58,540 nucleotides of DNA, from the NCBI RefSeq assembly GCF_018861705.1, contig NZ_JAHLEC010000011.1, positions 1-58,540 on the forward strand. Direction: 5' to 3'. Numbering within the stretch: the stretch's first letter is position 1; every line of letters begins with the position of its first letter. A program made the position numbers and the translations under genes. The DNA is from Clostridium psychrophilum. Its GTDB lineage: Bacteria; Bacillota; Clostridia; Clostridiales; Clostridiaceae. Under the pieces are notes generated by a model, which was not told the origin of the DNA, searched no databases, and worked only from the letters and a program-made list of their open reading frames with translations. Below, piece by piece: positions 1-10,686 of the stretch.

Positions 1-50
1 CTCCTGAAGATCTATTCGAAGCACAATTAGATATAATTTATGCAGCATAA
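1..50 (+). CDS. 3' end of an unidentified CDS (partial)
   Basis: The frame beginning at base 3 reads PEDLFEAQLDIIYAA and stops at TAA 48-50. Codon use looks coding, but only 15 residues lie inside the window, so the product cannot be identified. It would run convergently towards fhs. The call rests on an open frame and plausible composition only. Confidence 0.4.
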   Translation, partial: PEDLFEAQLDIIYAA

Positions 51-301
51 GTAAATTCAACGATTTAAGTCATAAATACAAATTGGTTCAACTTGTTATT
101 GCAATTGATCACCTTTTTATGATAAGAATTTATTTAAATAGAACATCTATATGCTAGTTTGTATTTCTTTATAATAATTCATAATCTTAATTAACTGTTG
201 TTTTTTTTATTTAATAAGCAACAAACTCGTATACATTATGACCATCTACAATAAGGTATATTCTTTTTCTAAAAAGAATCAATACTTTACATTAAAAATA
301 A

Positions 302-330
302 GGTTGTTATAGAACATATCTATAGCAACC
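302..330 (-). terminator. Rho-independent terminator of fhs
   Basis: An 11-bp stem (302-312 with 320-330, with G-U tolerance) and a 7-nt loop. On the minus strand it is followed by a T-rich tract complementary to 292-301. It lies downstream of fhs and beyond the minisatellite, so the repeat should be transcribed as part of the fhs 3' UTR. Confidence 0.75.
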
Positions 331-351
331 CTATTTTCAAACAAATTGGAT

Positions 352-467
352 TAGTCATCATTTTCAATGCTGTAGTCATCATTTTCAATGCTGTAGTCAT
401 CATTTTCAATGCTGTAGTCATCATTTTCAATGCTGTAGTCATCATTTTCAATGCTGTAGTCATCATA
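352..467. repeat. 21-bp minisatellite, five perfect copies plus a partial one
   Basis: The unit tagtcatcattttcaatgct(g) is repeated at 352, 373, 394, 415 and 436, and a broken copy starts at 457. The period is a multiple of three. On the minus strand, in the frame of fhs, it encodes the acidic heptad DDYSIEN five times, directly after the fhs stop codon and with no further stop until 351-353. Another minus-strand frame reads MMTTALK repeats. It is probably a 3'-UTR tandem repeat; whether it is ever translated is unknown. Confidence 0.9.
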
Positions 468-494
468 ATTAATATCTCTGTTTTGAAATTTTCT

Positions 495-2165
495 TTAGAA
501 TAAACCCGATATAGTGCCATCTTCAGCTATATCCATTTTACATGCTGCTGGGATCTTAGGAAGGCCCGGCATAGTCATTATATTTCCAGTTAACGCTACA
601 ACAAATCCCGCTCCATTAGAAATTCTAACTTCTTTTACATTTATAGTGAAATTTGTTGGTCTTCCCAAAAGACTAGGATTATCTGAGAGCGATTTTTGAG
701 TTTTAGCAACGCATATAGGAACTTTATCTAATTCAAGCTTTTCTATTTCAGCAATTTGCTTATTTGCAGAAGTGGTGTATTCTACTCCATCTGCACCATA
801 TATTTGTGTTGCTATAATATTTATCTTTTCTTTTATAGTGAGATTTTCATCATATAAAACCTTAAAATTACTTTTCTCATTATCTAAAATATCTAAAACT
901 TTACTAGCTAATTCAATACCACCTTCTGCTCCTTTTCCCCATACTTCGGTTAAGTCAACTTTGACACCCTTCTTTATGCAAAATGCTTTTATGTATTCAA
1001 TTTCTTCCTGAGTATCATAAATAAATTTATTTATTGATACTATTACAGGAACTCCATATTTCTTAATGTTTTCTATTTGCTTTTCTAAATTTCCTATCCC
1101 TCTTGAGAGAGCTTCCACATTAGGTTCATTTAATTTATCTTTTTTAACTCCACCATGATGTTTTAACGCTCTTATTGTAGCCACAAGAACAACACAATCT
1201 GGTTTTAATTTACCATACCTGCATTTTATATCAAAAAATTTTTCCGCCCCTAAATCAGCACCAAATCCTGCTTCAGTTACAACATAATCTCCTAATTTTA
1301 AAGCCGTCTTAGTTGCGAGAAGACTATTGCAACCATGAGCAATATTAGCAAATGGTCCTCCATGTATTATGGCCGGTGTGTTATCTAATGTCTGAACCAA
1401 ATTTGGTTTTATAGCATCCTTCATAAGTAATGCCATTGCGCCATTTACTGATAAATCACTACAATAAACTGGATTACCATCTAAATTATAAGCAACCAAT
1501 ATTTTCCCCATTCTCTCTTTTAAATCCATAAGGTTACTAGCCAAGCATAAAATAGCCATTATTTCTGAAGCAACTGTTATCATAAACCCATCTTCGCGTA
1601 CAAATCCATTAGGTTTACCACCAAGCCCTACAACAACACTACGAAGGGACCTATCATTCATATCCATAACCCTTTTAAATGTAATTTTTCTGCTATCAAT
1701 ACGAAGAATATTGCCTTGATGAATATGGTTATCTATAGCAGCCGATAACAAATTATTAGCTGCAGTTATCGCATACATATCCCCAGTGAAATGAAGATTT
1801 ATATCCTCCATTGGCACTACTTGAGCATAACCGCCACCAGCGGCTCCACCTTTAATTCCAAATACTGGTCCAAGTGATGGTTCTCTTAAAGCTATCACTG
1901 CATTTTTACCTTTTTTACATAAGGCATCTGCAAGACCTATTGTAACTGTAGATTTTCCTTCTCCTGCCGGAGTAGGATTGATAGCTGTAACTAATATTAG
2001 TTTGCCATCTTTCTTATTTTCATTTCTTTTTAGAACATCTAAAGAAATCTTCGACTTATATTTACCATATAAATCAATATCATCCTCAGATAATCCCATT
2101 TTTTCTGCAACCATTTTTATAGGTAACATCTTAGCACCTTGTGCAATCTCTATATCACTTTTCAT
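495..2165 (-). CDS. fhs: Formate-tetrahydrofolate ligase
   Basis: ATP-dependent ligase that joins formate to tetrahydrofolate to give 10-formyl-THF. This feeds purine and fMet synthesis and, in acetogens, the methyl branch of the Wood-Ljungdahl pathway. The N-terminal part carries the nucleotide loop [11 protein letters not shown], followed by the family signatures [14 protein letters not shown] and FTGDMYAI. I chose ATG 2165 because AAGGGG lies 8 nt upstream, giving 556 residues, the usual family length. An in-frame GTG at 2174 lies inside the Shine-Dalgarno site. The gene is monocistronic, between the ftsH terminator and its own terminator at 302-330. The open tail after its stop codon is noted separately. 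Confidence 0.97.
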   Translation of the reverse strand: MKSDIEIAQGAKMLPIKMVAEKMGLSEDDIDLYGKYKSKISLDVLKRNENKKDGKLILVTAINPTPAGEGKSTVTIGLADALCKKGKNAVIALREPSLGPVFGIKGGAAGGGYAQVVPMEDINLHFTGDMYAITAANNLLSAAIDNHIHQGNILRIDSRKITFKRVMDMNDRSLRSVVVGLGGKPNGFVREDGFMITVASEIMAILCLASNLMDLKERMGKILVAYNLDGNPVYCSDLSVNGAMALLMKDAIKPNLVQTLDNTPAIIHGGPFANIAHGCNSLLATKTALKLGDYVVTEAGFGADLGAEKFFDIKCRYGKLKPDCVVLVATIRALKHHGGVKKDKLNEPNVEALSRGIGNLEKQIENIKKYGVPVIVSINKFIYDTQEEIEYIKAFCIKKGVKVDLTEVWGKGAEGGIELASKVLDILDNEKSNFKVLYDENLTIKEKINIIATQIYGADGVEYTTSANKQIAEIEKLELDKVPICVAKTQKSLSDNPSLLGRPTNFTINVKEVRISNGAGFVVALTGNIMTMPGLPKIPAACKMDIAEDGTISGLF

Positions 2166-2402
2166 ATACTTCACCCCTTATATATAAATTAAACAGAAAA
2201 TATACCTATACTAAATAATTTCTGTAATTTTTCTACTAATTACTATTATTATTGTTATAGTCATAAATTTGTCAAAAATTTTATACTATAATATTTCTTA
2301 ATTACTAATACTTTGTATTATATCACAATTTATAGATAATATTGAATTAGAAAAGTATTAATACAAAATAGTAGTTAACATTACGTTTCTTTAATTATTG
2401 TC

Positions 2403-2442
2403 AAAATAAAAAAGACATACAGTCATTTATAACTGTATGTCT
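2403..2442 (-). terminator. Terminator of the tilS-hpt-ftsH unit
   Basis: A perfect 11-bp stem (2413-2423 with 2432-2442) and an 8-nt loop, followed on the minus strand by a T-rich tract opposite 2403-2412. It begins 10 bases after the ftsH stop codon. Confidence 0.85.
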
Positions 2443-2451
2443 CTAATTTTA

Positions 2452-4314
2452 TTAACTCTTCGCTAATTCAATTCTACCTGAATTTGATTTAGCAACATCA
2501 TCCAATTCTGTTTTAGCAATTATAGCTTCAAACTCTGCTCCTTCAAGTTTTTCCTTTAAAAGTAGTTCTTGAGCTACCGCATGCAATTTACTTTCATTTT
2601 CGGCAAGAATTTTTTCAGCTTTTGCATAGGCTTCCTCAACAATAGCCTTCACTTCTGAATCTATTTTATTCGCTACCTCTTCGCTGAAATTTCTGCTTTT
2701 TCCTAAATCTCTTCCAAGAAATACTTCGTTATGATCATTACCAAATGATATTGGTCCTAAAACATCACTCATACCATATTCCGTAACCATTTTTCTAGCA
2801 ATTGATGATGCTCTGTCAATATCATTTTTAGCACCAGTACTAATGTCATGTAATATTAATTTTTCTGCAACTCTACCACCAAGTAATCCGACAATATCAT
2901 CTTTAAGTTTTAACTTTGAAGTATAAGAAGTATCCTGCTCAGGTAAATGCATTGTATATCCACCTGCCATACCTCTTGGTATAATACTTATTTGATGAAT
3001 TGGGTCTGATAATGGAGAATATCTCATTACTACAGCATGCCCTGCTTCATGATATGCTGTTAATTTTCTGTCTTTTTCGCTTATTACCTTGCTCTTCTTT
3101 TCTGGTCCAGCAATAACTCTTGTTACTGCTTCATCAAGTTCATTCATTTCTATTATTTTCTTATTGTTTCTTACTGTAAGTAATGCCGCTTCATTCATTA
3201 GATTCTCTAAATCTGCACCAGTAAACCCTGGTGTCCTTTTAGCTAATACATTAAGTTTTACTTCATCTGCTAAATGTTTATTTTTTGAATGAACCTTTAA
3301 GATTTCTTCTCTTCCTTTAACATCAGGTACACCTACCAATATATGTCTATCAAATCTACCTGGTCTTAAAAGAGCAGGGTCAAGTATGTCTGGTCTATTG
3401 GTTGCAGCTATCATAATTATGCCTTCATTTACACCAAATCCATCCATTTCAACTAATAGTTGGTTTAAAGTTTGTTCACGCTCATCATGACCTCCACCAA
3501 CTCCTGCGCCTCTTTGTCTACCTACTGCATCAATTTCATCAATAAATATTATACAAGGAGCACTTTTCTTGGCTTGTTCAAATAAATCTCTTACTCTTGA
3601 AGCTCCAACCCCTACAAACATCTCTACAAAATCAGAACCTGATATACTATAAAATGGCACTCCTGCTTCTCCAGATACAGCCCTTGCAAGTAATGTCTTA
3701 CCTGTGCCTGGTGGTCCCACAAGAAGAATGCCTTTTGGAATTCTTGCACCTGCTTCTAAATATTTTTTAGGTTGTTTAAGGAAATCAACAACTTCTGCTA
3801 GTTCTTCCTTTTCCTCATCTTCACCTGCTACATCATCAAATGTAACTTTTCTCTTATCTGGCGTTGCTATTTTAGCCCTGCTTTTTCCGAAATTCATTAC
3901 ACCTCGGTTACCACCGCCGCCACCGCCACCTTGTGATTGTTGCATATACATAAACCAAAAAGCAACCAGCATTAAAATTATAAGCAATGTTGGTACTATC
4001 TGTAACCACATTGGCATACTAGCTGGCTTTATATATGTTTCTGCAACGCTTGTGTTTGGATATTTCTCCATAACTTGTATTAATCTCTGTAATGGGACTA
4101 CAGTTTCATATTGTGTTCCGTTTTTCAATTCCCCTGCTACCGTTTTATCTTCCCTTACCTGAACACTTTTAATATCTTTCTTAACCCAATATTGTTGGAA
4201 TTTATCAACACTGATTGTGCTAACATTCTTATTAGTCTCAAGTAAGGCCAGGCATGCAAAAATCACGAGTACAAATACTACGAGCCAGATTGCTGCACTA
4301 GAAATTTTTTTCAT
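2452..4314 (-). CDS. ftsH: ATP-dependent zinc metalloprotease FtsH
   Basis: Membrane-anchored AAA+ protease that degrades misfolded membrane proteins and regulators and is needed for sporulation in Firmicutes. An N-terminal membrane helix (about residues 7-25) is followed by an extracytoplasmic domain and a second helix (about 103-125). A glycine-rich linker precedes the AAA module, with Walker A GPPGTGKT near residue 199 and Walker [10 protein letters not shown]. The zinc site HEAGH lies near residue 421. At 620 residues it has the usual length. Start ATG 4314 follows GGGGGG. It lies about 100 bp after hpt, the normal tilS-hpt-ftsH order, and ends at a strong terminator. Confidence 0.98.
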   Translation of the reverse strand: MKKISSAAIWLVVFVLVIFACLALLETNKNVSTISVDKFQQYWVKKDIKSVQVREDKTVAGELKNGTQYETVVPLQRLIQVMEKYPNTSVAETYIKPASMPMWLQIVPTLLIILMLVAFWFMYMQQSQGGGGGGGNRGVMNFGKSRAKIATPDKRKVTFDDVAGEDEEKEELAEVVDFLKQPKKYLEAGARIPKGILLVGPPGTGKTLLARAVSGEAGVPFYSISGSDFVEMFVGVGASRVRDLFEQAKKSAPCIIFIDEIDAVGRQRGAGVGGGHDEREQTLNQLLVEMDGFGVNEGIIMIAATNRPDILDPALLRPGRFDRHILVGVPDVKGREEILKVHSKNKHLADEVKLNVLAKRTPGFTGADLENLMNEAALLTVRNNKKIIEMNELDEAVTRVIAGPEKKSKVISEKDRKLTAYHEAGHAVVMRYSPLSDPIHQISIIPRGMAGGYTMHLPEQDTSYTSKLKLKDDIVGLLGGRVAEKLILHDISTGAKNDIDRASSIARKMVTEYGMSDVLGPISFGNDHNEVFLGRDLGKSRNFSEEVANKIDSEVKAIVEEAYAKAEKILAENESKLHAVAQELLLKEKLEGAEFEAIIAKTELDDVAKSNSGRIELAKS

Positions 4315-4415
4315 CGAAACCCCCCTATCTTTTTATTCACTATGAAATTTTATCACATTAAAAAGCACTTGACAATATTATAATATATTAATTATTATAT
4401 ACATTTTGTTTACAT

Positions 4416-4952
4416 TTACTTATAAATTTCATCTTTTAATATTCCTATATATGGTAAGTTTCTATATTTTTCTGCATAGTCTAATCCAAAACCTACAAGG
4501 AAATAATCTGGCACATCATATCCTATATATTTAACATCTATATCGACCTTTCTTCTGTCTGGTTTATTTAGTAAACATACAATTTCTAAACTACTTGGTT
4601 TTCTTGCGCCTAAAAACTTTGTTAGATATTTAAGTGTAACTCCAGAATCTATAATATCCTCTACTATTAGTACATCCTTGCCTTGAATTTCAAAATCGAG
4701 ATCTTTTAAAATTTTAACAACACCTGAAGACTTAGTAGAATTTCCATAGCTAGAAACTGCCATAAAATCCAATTTACACGGAATTGTGATTTGCTTTACT
4801 AAATCGGACATAAAAATAACTGATCCTTTTAAAATGCCAATAAGTATAAGTTCTCTACCAGAATAATCATTACTTATTTTTGCTCCTAGTTGCCTTACTC
4901 TATCCCTTAATTGCCCTTCGTTGTACATCACTTCTTTAATATCATTATTCAT
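4416..4952 (-). CDS. hpt: Hypoxanthine phosphoribosyltransferase
   Basis: Purine salvage enzyme that converts hypoxanthine or guanine plus PRPP to IMP or GMP in the cytoplasm. The PRPP loop VLIVEDIIDSGVTL is present in the middle of a 178-residue protein of normal length. The ATG lies 2 nt after the tilS stop codon and its Shine-Dalgarno GTGAGG lies within the end of tilS, so the two are translationally coupled. The order tilS-hpt-ftsH is conserved across Firmicutes and supports the assignment. Confidence 0.96.
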   Translation of the reverse strand: MNNDIKEVMYNEGQLRDRVRQLGAKISNDYSGRELILIGILKGSVIFMSDLVKQITIPCKLDFMAVSSYGNSTKSSGVVKILKDLDFEIQGKDVLIVEDIIDSGVTLKYLTKFLGARKPSSLEIVCLLNKPDRRKVDIDVKYIGYDVPDYFLVGFGLDYAEKYRNLPYIGILKDEIYK

Positions 4953-4954
4953 TA

Positions 4955-6349
4955 TTATTCCTCACTTCCAATTTTAATCTGCAATATATTTTTAGTATCT
5001 TTTGAAACTTTAAATTTTTCACTAACCCTATATCCAACAACCCAACCTATATCATTTCCAAAACATATTAAGGGTATTTCATTTCTTATATCTTTTGGTA
5101 TTTTTAAATCAATGAATAAATCACTTATTTTTTTACTTCCGAGCATCCCAAGTGGCGTAAACTTATCTCCATTTTTTCGATATCTAAATGTTATTGGCTC
5201 CGTAATTTTATCATAATCAAAATACTTAATACTATCATTCCCTATAAATTCGGTATATTTCATCTTGGATTTAACATCAATTCTTATCGTTTTTTTCAAA
5301 GCATGAATTATATTTTTTTCATTAATATTTAGAGGATACTGATTTTTGTAAGCATCAATAGCTTTTACATGTATATAAATATTGATATTTCCATAACTGT
5401 TTTCTACTATTATATTCTGAGGTAGCATTATACTTTTACCCGTTTCATGTTTTTGAAGTTCTATAATACTAGTTATATGAATCTTTTCAATATTATATAG
5501 ATTGTGATTTATCGCAAGCAAAGCGCTTCTAATAATTCTACTCAAAATTGCTTCATGATTTGTAAATGCACTTTTATTTATTATAACTCTTTGCTCACTT
5601 ATCCCACAATATTTTTCATATTCTTTTTGACAAACGCTTTCCAAATATTCATTGTCTATTTTTACAGTATCTGACATACGGTTTAATGTTTTAATTATAT
5701 CTGTATTAAAGTTTTTTTCAATATATGGAATCATTTCAAGCCTTACTTTGTTTCTTGCATACACATTTTCTAAATTTGTCTTATCTATCCTAGGAGTTAT
5801 ATTATTAATCAAACAATATTTTTCTATTTCTTTTCTAGTAAGAAGAAGAATTGGTCTTACATATATTTTGTCCCTAACAGGCTTTATTCCTATCATCCCT
5901 GCAATACCTGTTCCTCTCATAATTCTCATTAAAATAGTTTCTGCTTGATCATTAGCATTATGTGCTATCGCTACCTTATTCGCATCCAATTTAATCACAA
6001 GTTCTTCGAAAAATTTATACCTAACTTCTCTTCCTGCTACTTCACAAGATAAATTTTTCTCTTTTGAAATTCTATGTACGTCTACTTTTTTGCTGTAAAA
6101 ATCTATGTTTAACTTCTCACATGTTTTTTTTGCATATTCCTCGTCTTTATCAGATTCATCCCCTCGAAGACAATGGTTTATATGTGCGCCAATAAGTGTA
6201 ATTCCAAGCTTTTCTCTAAGTTCATTTAAAATATAAAGCAAACATGTAGAATCAGGCCCACCTGAAAATGCAACTATAACCTTATCTCCCTTATCAAACA
6301 TTAAATTTTTTCTTATATAATTAATTACTCTTTCTGACAAAACATCCAC
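4955..6349 (-). CDS. tilS: tRNA(Ile)-lysidine synthase
   Basis: Adds lysine to C34 of tRNA-Ile(CAU), changing its codon reading from AUG to AUA, and is essential. The N-terminal PP-loop ATPase signature VAFSGGPDST lies at about residues 27-36, followed by the catalytic domain and the C-terminal tRNA-binding domains (464 residues, usual size). The start is ambiguous: GTG 6349 overlaps the Shine-Dalgarno region, whereas TTG at 6340 lies 6 nt after GGAAGTG and would give 461 residues. It is the first gene of the tilS-hpt-ftsH group. Confidence 0.95.
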   Translation of the reverse strand: MDVLSERVINYIRKNLMFDKGDKVIVAFSGGPDSTCLLYILNELREKLGITLIGAHINHCLRGDESDKDEEYAKKTCEKLNIDFYSKKVDVHRISKEKNLSCEVAGREVRYKFFEELVIKLDANKVAIAHNANDQAETILMRIMRGTGIAGMIGIKPVRDKIYVRPILLLTRKEIEKYCLINNITPRIDKTNLENVYARNKVRLEMIPYIEKNFNTDIIKTLNRMSDTVKIDNEYLESVCQKEYEKYCGISEQRVIINKSAFTNHEAILSRIIRSALLAINHNLYNIEKIHITSIIELQKHETGKSIMLPQNIIVENSYGNINIYIHVKAIDAYKNQYPLNINEKNIIHALKKTIRIDVKSKMKYTEFIGNDSIKYFDYDKITEPITFRYRKNGDKFTPLGMLGSKKISDLFIDLKIPKDIRNEIPLICFGNDIGWVVGYRVSEKFKVSKDTKNILQIKIGSEE

Positions 6350-6646
6350 TTCCCACTTTTTTATAACTTGTTATAGTTTTCCTATGTTTGTATAACTTTT
6401 TATCTCATATTACTATATCATATTACTGTATAATATAGTAACATATATTTACCATTTATTAAAACATAACTATAAAAAAAGAAAAAAATAAAGAATACAA
6501 AAAAATACTTTTACTTTTTTTATATTCTTCATTCTTTTATATTCTTCATTTTTAAATTTCTCGGTTTCATAGATAGCTTAAACACTGTTTAAATCTAACT
6601 GGAATTAGATGTTTTTTTAATAACATTCTCAAAACAACTAATGCTG
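6350..6646. other. AT-rich spacer between tilS and spoIIE
   Basis: About 300 bp without a gene. It holds an AT-rich imperfect inverted repeat near 6495-6535 and a short hairpin, atctaa/ttagat, at 6593-6610, after the spoIIE stop. The latter is followed by T residues on the plus strand only. The tilS promoter is presumably here; I could not single out a convincing -35/-10 pair. Confidence 0.4.
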
Positions 6647-9037
6647 TTAGTATAAACTATATATCTTTGAAACAAGAACTGTCATATCATCTTTTACTCT
6701 ACTTCCACTTAGTTTTTTTGCTTCAGCCAACAACCCATCCGCTAAATCTTTTGGATTATTGCAATTATTTTTGCCTAAATAATCAATTACCCAATCTACT
6801 CTGCCTACATTCTCATCATTATAATCTAATACCCCATCACTGAGCATAACTATAACATCCCCATTTTTCAAATTCATTTGTTGTATATCTATATCTGCCT
6901 TATCTAAAACCCCAATCGGAAGGGATTTGGATTTAATAATCTCTAAGTTATCGCCAGACTTTAAAAATGTTGCAACAGCTCCTACCTTTAAAAAATTTAT
7001 CTCACCAGTATATAAATCAATACTACTCAAATCAATAGTTGAAAATTTTTCTTCTTCAGAAAATCTCAGTGTCATTATTGTGTTCACAGTATTAATTGCT
7101 GTAATTTTACTAAATCCTGCTGATGTAAACTTTTCTATTAATTCTACAGCTGCCTCACTCTCTCTACCTGCTTGAGGACCTGATCCCATCCCATCACTAA
7201 TAACAGACATATAACTTCCATCTGCAAGCTTCCCAAAGCTATAGCTATCTCCATTAAGCTTTTCGCCATCTTTACATTGCCTTGCCACGCTTGAAGCCAC
7301 GTGGAACTTTGGTGTTTCTTCAATTGTTACCTTGCACATGTTTGTTTCTGAATCTATTGAGCATCCATCATCACTAACACACATACACTTCCCAACCACA
7401 CTATTTATGATAGGCAATAATTCCTTTACGCACATCTGCCTTCCACTGCAAGCATTAAGTGACAGTTTAATACTCAATCGTCCAAGTTTATCATTTAAAC
7501 ACATAATGTCATTATGCTTAATTCTATTTTTATCTAGTGCTCTACATATAAGTTTTTCCATAGGAGCATCTATCTGAATTTCAGAATTAAAGTCTTCAAC
7601 AATTTCTTCTACCGAATTTGCCATATTGCCAATTTGATTTGCTAAAAGCTCGCGACCTTCACTTAGTCTAGTTCTCCACATTTCGTTTATTATATGCTTA
7701 TTAACAATGTCTTCTGTATTTTTAAGTATTGCCGTCCTCTTTATGCATTTTCTTTCAATTTCTTCTGGTACAGTAGTACTCTTTCTCTCAAAATTTTGAA
7801 TTAATTCTTCAAAGGCTGCATATGTATAATGTAATTCTCTCTTCCAACACATAGATTTCATATTACAATTACTACACACCCTGTCAGCAATATTCTCAAC
7901 AAGAGCACTGCTTTTACCCTTCATTGCCAGTTTTTCATTGTCCACCAAATTATTTAATATATCCGACATATTAATTAACACATCAGAAAAATTATTTAGC
8001 CTTCCAACAAATGTGTCTTTAATCTTATTTATATAACTCTGTTCTATACTTTGCTTCTTCTTATCTGAATTAAACTCTAGTGATAATTTTTCATAAATAT
8101 TTTGTGGTATTAATAAAAATATTACTGCTGCTACAAAAGCTTCAAATACAATAAACGTAGGTCCAGTAATACAATATATTTTTATTATCGAAAACGCTAC
8201 TAGATAAGCTGTTGCAGTTAAAATTTTTCCTGTTTCTTTAAAAACACCAGTTATTAACCCACAAATACCGTACATACCTATAAATACAATCATATTAGAA
8301 GATGACATTCCTACAATAATACCCATCGCAACTCCCGATGCTGCGCCAGCTCCACTTCCATCTATATATGCTATCATTATGACAAAAGCTAGGCCTAATA
8401 TGTTTGTAATTGATATTGTAAAAATATTAATGCCCCAAGTTCCTGCTATAATTAAAGAACTTATAATTGACATACTTATTATCTCTTCATTTGAAAATAT
8501 ATGTTTTGTTTTAATCTCTTTAAAGCATAAAATGCTATAGTCTAGAATAAAATATAAAGGAAAGATACATAAAACAAGAAAAAATGAATTTAGGAAACCC
8601 ATTATTGCACTTACGCGAGCTATAAAAAAATTATAAGCAAACAATTCAAACATAATAATTGAAAACATGCTAACTAAAGCTTTTGTTCTAACTTCCATCT
8701 TGTTAAAAATATGACTCAAAGAAGCAATTGTAACAATTACTATTAAATAAGACGGTAAATTTTTTATGCTACTATATAAAGTTACATAGCCTAAAAATGT
8801 ACCACTAGCAGCAATTATTGATATCCTTTTATTATTAATAAATACTGTGGCAATTAAAAAAGCTATACCAAATGGCGCAGTATTATTAAGAAGAAGGACT
8901 CTGCTTATTAACAAACTTACTGCAAAATAAACTATTCCTCTAGTAATTAAATTAACATTAAGTGCATTTTTCTTTTGTACTTCATCTTTTATTTTTTTAA
9001 GTCTTTCGTATGGAAATATATCAATTCCGTATTGCAT
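6647..9037 (-). CDS. spoIIE: Stage II sporulation protein E (PP2C phosphatase)
   Basis: Membrane phosphatase that dephosphorylates SpoIIAA and so activates sigma F in the forespore; it also interacts with the division septum. The N-terminal half is a run of about ten hydrophobic helices (roughly residues 30-320). A central cytoplasmic regulatory region with a Cys-rich stretch (CSNCNMKSMC) follows, then the PP2C domain with VISDGMGSG and VMLSDGVLDY and the C-terminal KDDMTVLV. Start ATG 9037 follows GTGAGGTG by 4 nt and gives 796 residues; GTG 9049 lies in that site. The tRNA operon upstream followed by tilS downstream matches the Bacillus order. Confidence 0.97.
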   Translation of the reverse strand: MQYGIDIFPYERLKKIKDEVQKKNALNVNLITRGIVYFAVSLLISRVLLLNNTAPFGIAFLIATVFINNKRISIIAASGTFLGYVTLYSSIKNLPSYLIVIVTIASLSHIFNKMEVRTKALVSMFSIIMFELFAYNFFIARVSAIMGFLNSFFLVLCIFPLYFILDYSILCFKEIKTKHIFSNEEIISMSIISSLIIAGTWGINIFTISITNILGLAFVIMIAYIDGSGAGAASGVAMGIIVGMSSSNMIVFIGMYGICGLITGVFKETGKILTATAYLVAFSIIKIYCITGPTFIVFEAFVAAVIFLLIPQNIYEKLSLEFNSDKKKQSIEQSYINKIKDTFVGRLNNFSDVLINMSDILNNLVDNEKLAMKGKSSALVENIADRVCSNCNMKSMCWKRELHYTYAAFEELIQNFERKSTTVPEEIERKCIKRTAILKNTEDIVNKHIINEMWRTRLSEGRELLANQIGNMANSVEEIVEDFNSEIQIDAPMEKLICRALDKNRIKHNDIMCLNDKLGRLSIKLSLNACSGRQMCVKELLPIINSVVGKCMCVSDDGCSIDSETNMCKVTIEETPKFHVASSVARQCKDGEKLNGDSYSFGKLADGSYMSVISDGMGSGPQAGRESEAAVELIEKFTSAGFSKITAINTVNTIMTLRFSEEEKFSTIDLSSIDLYTGEINFLKVGAVATFLKSGDNLEIIKSKSLPIGVLDKADIDIQQMNLKNGDVIVMLSDGVLDYNDENVGRVDWVIDYLGKNNCNNPKDLADGLLAEAKKLSGSRVKDDMTVLVSKIYSLY

Positions 9038-9188
9038 ATTACACCTCACCCACCTTTACTAATTAGGACTTTATTATACCAAAATTATTTGGAAATAATT
9101 GTCATACGGTGTGATGCTTGTATATATTTTATGAGACAATAATTTGTATATTTTTTACATGCAATTTTTACAATCCCCTATAATATAA

Positions 9189-9219
9189 AAAAACCTACCA
9201 TATTAATTTAGTAGGTTTT
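9189..9219 (-). terminator. Hairpin with T-tract between tRNA operon and spoIIE
   Basis: An inverted repeat, aaaacctac with gtaggtttt, with a 12-nt loop. On the minus strand it is followed by seven T. It is probably a second terminator that separates tRNA transcripts from spoIIE. The rest of 9038-9330 shows only a small hairpin near 9226-9250. Confidence 0.65.
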
Positions 9220-9330
9220 AAAATATTAAATGAAGCTTGTCATTTAATGGTATTATATATTTGAGAAATTTATACTTATATGTTTTGTACATCTAATCAT
9301 AAACTTTATAGGTCTTAAACAAATAAAAAT

Positions 9331-9354
9331 AACTCACAAATTTAATTGTGAGTT
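9331..9354 (-). terminator. Terminator of the tRNA operon
   Basis: A 9-bp stem (aactcacaa 9331-9339 with ttgtgagtt 9346-9354) and, on the minus strand, an ATTTTTATTT tract. It starts 1 base after the CCA end of the last tRNA. Confidence 0.85.
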
Positions 9355-9355
9355 A

Positions 9356-9432
9356 TGGTAGCGGAAATAGGACTTGAACCTACGACCCTTCGGGTATGAA
9401 CCGAATGCTCTAGCCAGCTGAGCTATTCCGCC
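9356..9432 (-). tRNA. tRNA-Met(CAT), elongator
   Basis: 77 nt with encoded CCA. The anticodon stem-loop TTCGG-TTCATAC-CCGAA gives CAT. The acceptor begins GGCGGAA and is paired, and the initiator-type GGG/CCC anticodon stem is absent, so this is elongator Met. It is the last gene of the operon and belongs to the duplicated Met-fMet-Leu block (identical copy at 10328-10404). Confidence 0.96.
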
Positions 9433-9436
9433 ATAT

Positions 9437-9512
<76 letters not shown>

Positions 9513-9517
9513 ATACT

Positions 9518-9606
9518 TGGTGCTGAAGACCGGAATCGAACCGGTACGGTGTTTAACCACCGCAGGATTTTAAGTCCTGTGCGTCTGCCAGTTCCGCCAC
9601 TCCAGC
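9518..9606 (-). tRNA. tRNA-Leu(TAA), copy 1
   Basis: 89 nt class II tRNA with long variable arm and encoded CCA. Anticodon loop CTTAAAA gives TAA. It lies 5 nt from fMet copy 1. Confidence 0.96.
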
Positions 9607-9682
9607 CTATTTACTAGTTTTATGCTAGCCATTTATTATGAATTTTCATTTAACTTACATATTTAATACATTTAAAATGTAT

Positions 9683-9758
<76 letters not shown>

Positions 9759-9763
9759 ATATT

Positions 9764-9852
9764 TGGTGCTGAAGACCGGAATTGAACCGGTACGGTGTTT
9801 AACCACCGCAGGATTTTAAGTCCTGTGCGTCTGCCAGTTCCGCCACTCCAGC
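9764..9852 (-). tRNA. tRNA-Leu(TAA), copy 2
   Basis: 89 nt class II tRNA with encoded CCA. One T-loop base differs from copies 1 and 3 (gaattgaacc instead of gaatcgaacc on the plus strand). Confidence 0.96.
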
Positions 9853-9902
9853 ATACTATTATAAATTTTATTTAACTTATACATGGATAAATTAAAACTT
9901 AT

Positions 9903-9978
<76 letters not shown>

Positions 9979-10053
9979 ATATTAATGTTTAAGTTCATAA
10001 TTCATTTAAATTATAGTCTAATAATTTTACTTCATGTAATAATTAAAATTTAT

Positions 10054-10129
<76 letters not shown>

Positions 10130-10327
10130 ATATTATGTTATAAAACTTAATTTTAGTTAATAGAACATTTAATATTGTAAATTTTAAGCCTTGTCTATCT
10201 ACTAATTTTACAAATTAAATTAACTACTATATAAGTTTTTAAGACCAATTTCTATTATATAATAATATTTTCTACATGTCAATGATTTTTAATGATTTAT
10301 ATGTAATATTTATAAAATCATATAAAT

Positions 10328-10404
10328 TGGTAGCGGAAATAGGACTTGAACCTACGACCCTTCGGGTATGAACCGAATGCTCTAGCCAGCTGAGCTATTC
10401 CGCC
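10328..10404 (-). tRNA. tRNA-Met(CAT), elongator, second copy
   Basis: 77 nt, identical to 9356-9432, with encoded CCA. Part of the second Met-fMet-Leu block. Confidence 0.96.
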
Positions 10405-10408
10405 ATAT

Positions 10409-10484
<76 letters not shown>

Positions 10485-10489
10485 ACATT

Positions 10490-10578
10490 TGGTGCTGAAG
10501 ACCGGAATCGAACCGGTACGGTGTTTAACCACCGCAGGATTTTAAGTCCTGTGCGTCTGCCAGTTCCGCCACTCCAGC
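10490..10578 (-). tRNA. tRNA-Leu(TAA), copy 3
   Basis: 89 nt class II tRNA with CCA, identical to copy 1. First gene of the operon, about 59 bp downstream of the promoter -10 box. Confidence 0.96.
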
Positions 10579-10636
10579 TTAGTTGTCTGCATTTACCTAA
10601 TAGCATCAAAAATGCTACTTCTTGGCAACATGTTTT

Positions 10637-10665
10637 ATTATATCTGATGTATAAACCGTTGTCAA
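10637..10665 (-). promoter_or_regulatory. Sigma-A promoter of the tRNA operon
   Basis: On the minus strand TTGACA (10660-10665) and TATAAT (10637-10642) are both perfect consensus hexamers with a 17-bp spacer. It directs transcription into tRNA-Leu copy 3 and the nine genes behind it. It is the clearest stable-RNA promoter of the minus strand in the window. Confidence 0.9.
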
Positions 10666-10686
10666 TAACTTTTTAATTTTTTAAAA

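Noticed and set aside
352-470. Minisatellite as CRISPR array
   Set aside because: Repeats are contiguous with no spacers and there are no cas genes.
320-520. Minus-strand 66-residue frame with MMTTALK repeats
   Set aside because: It is a second frame of the minisatellite, overlaps the end of fhs and has no ribosome-binding site.
3704-4162. Plus-strand 152-residue frame opposite ftsH
   Set aside because: It is a shadow of ftsH; the proline run comes from the glycine linker on the other strand.
6482-6550. AT-rich inverted repeat near the tilS start as terminator or element
   Set aside because: The pairing is almost only A-T and occurs by chance in such sequence; it is not reported as a feature of its own.
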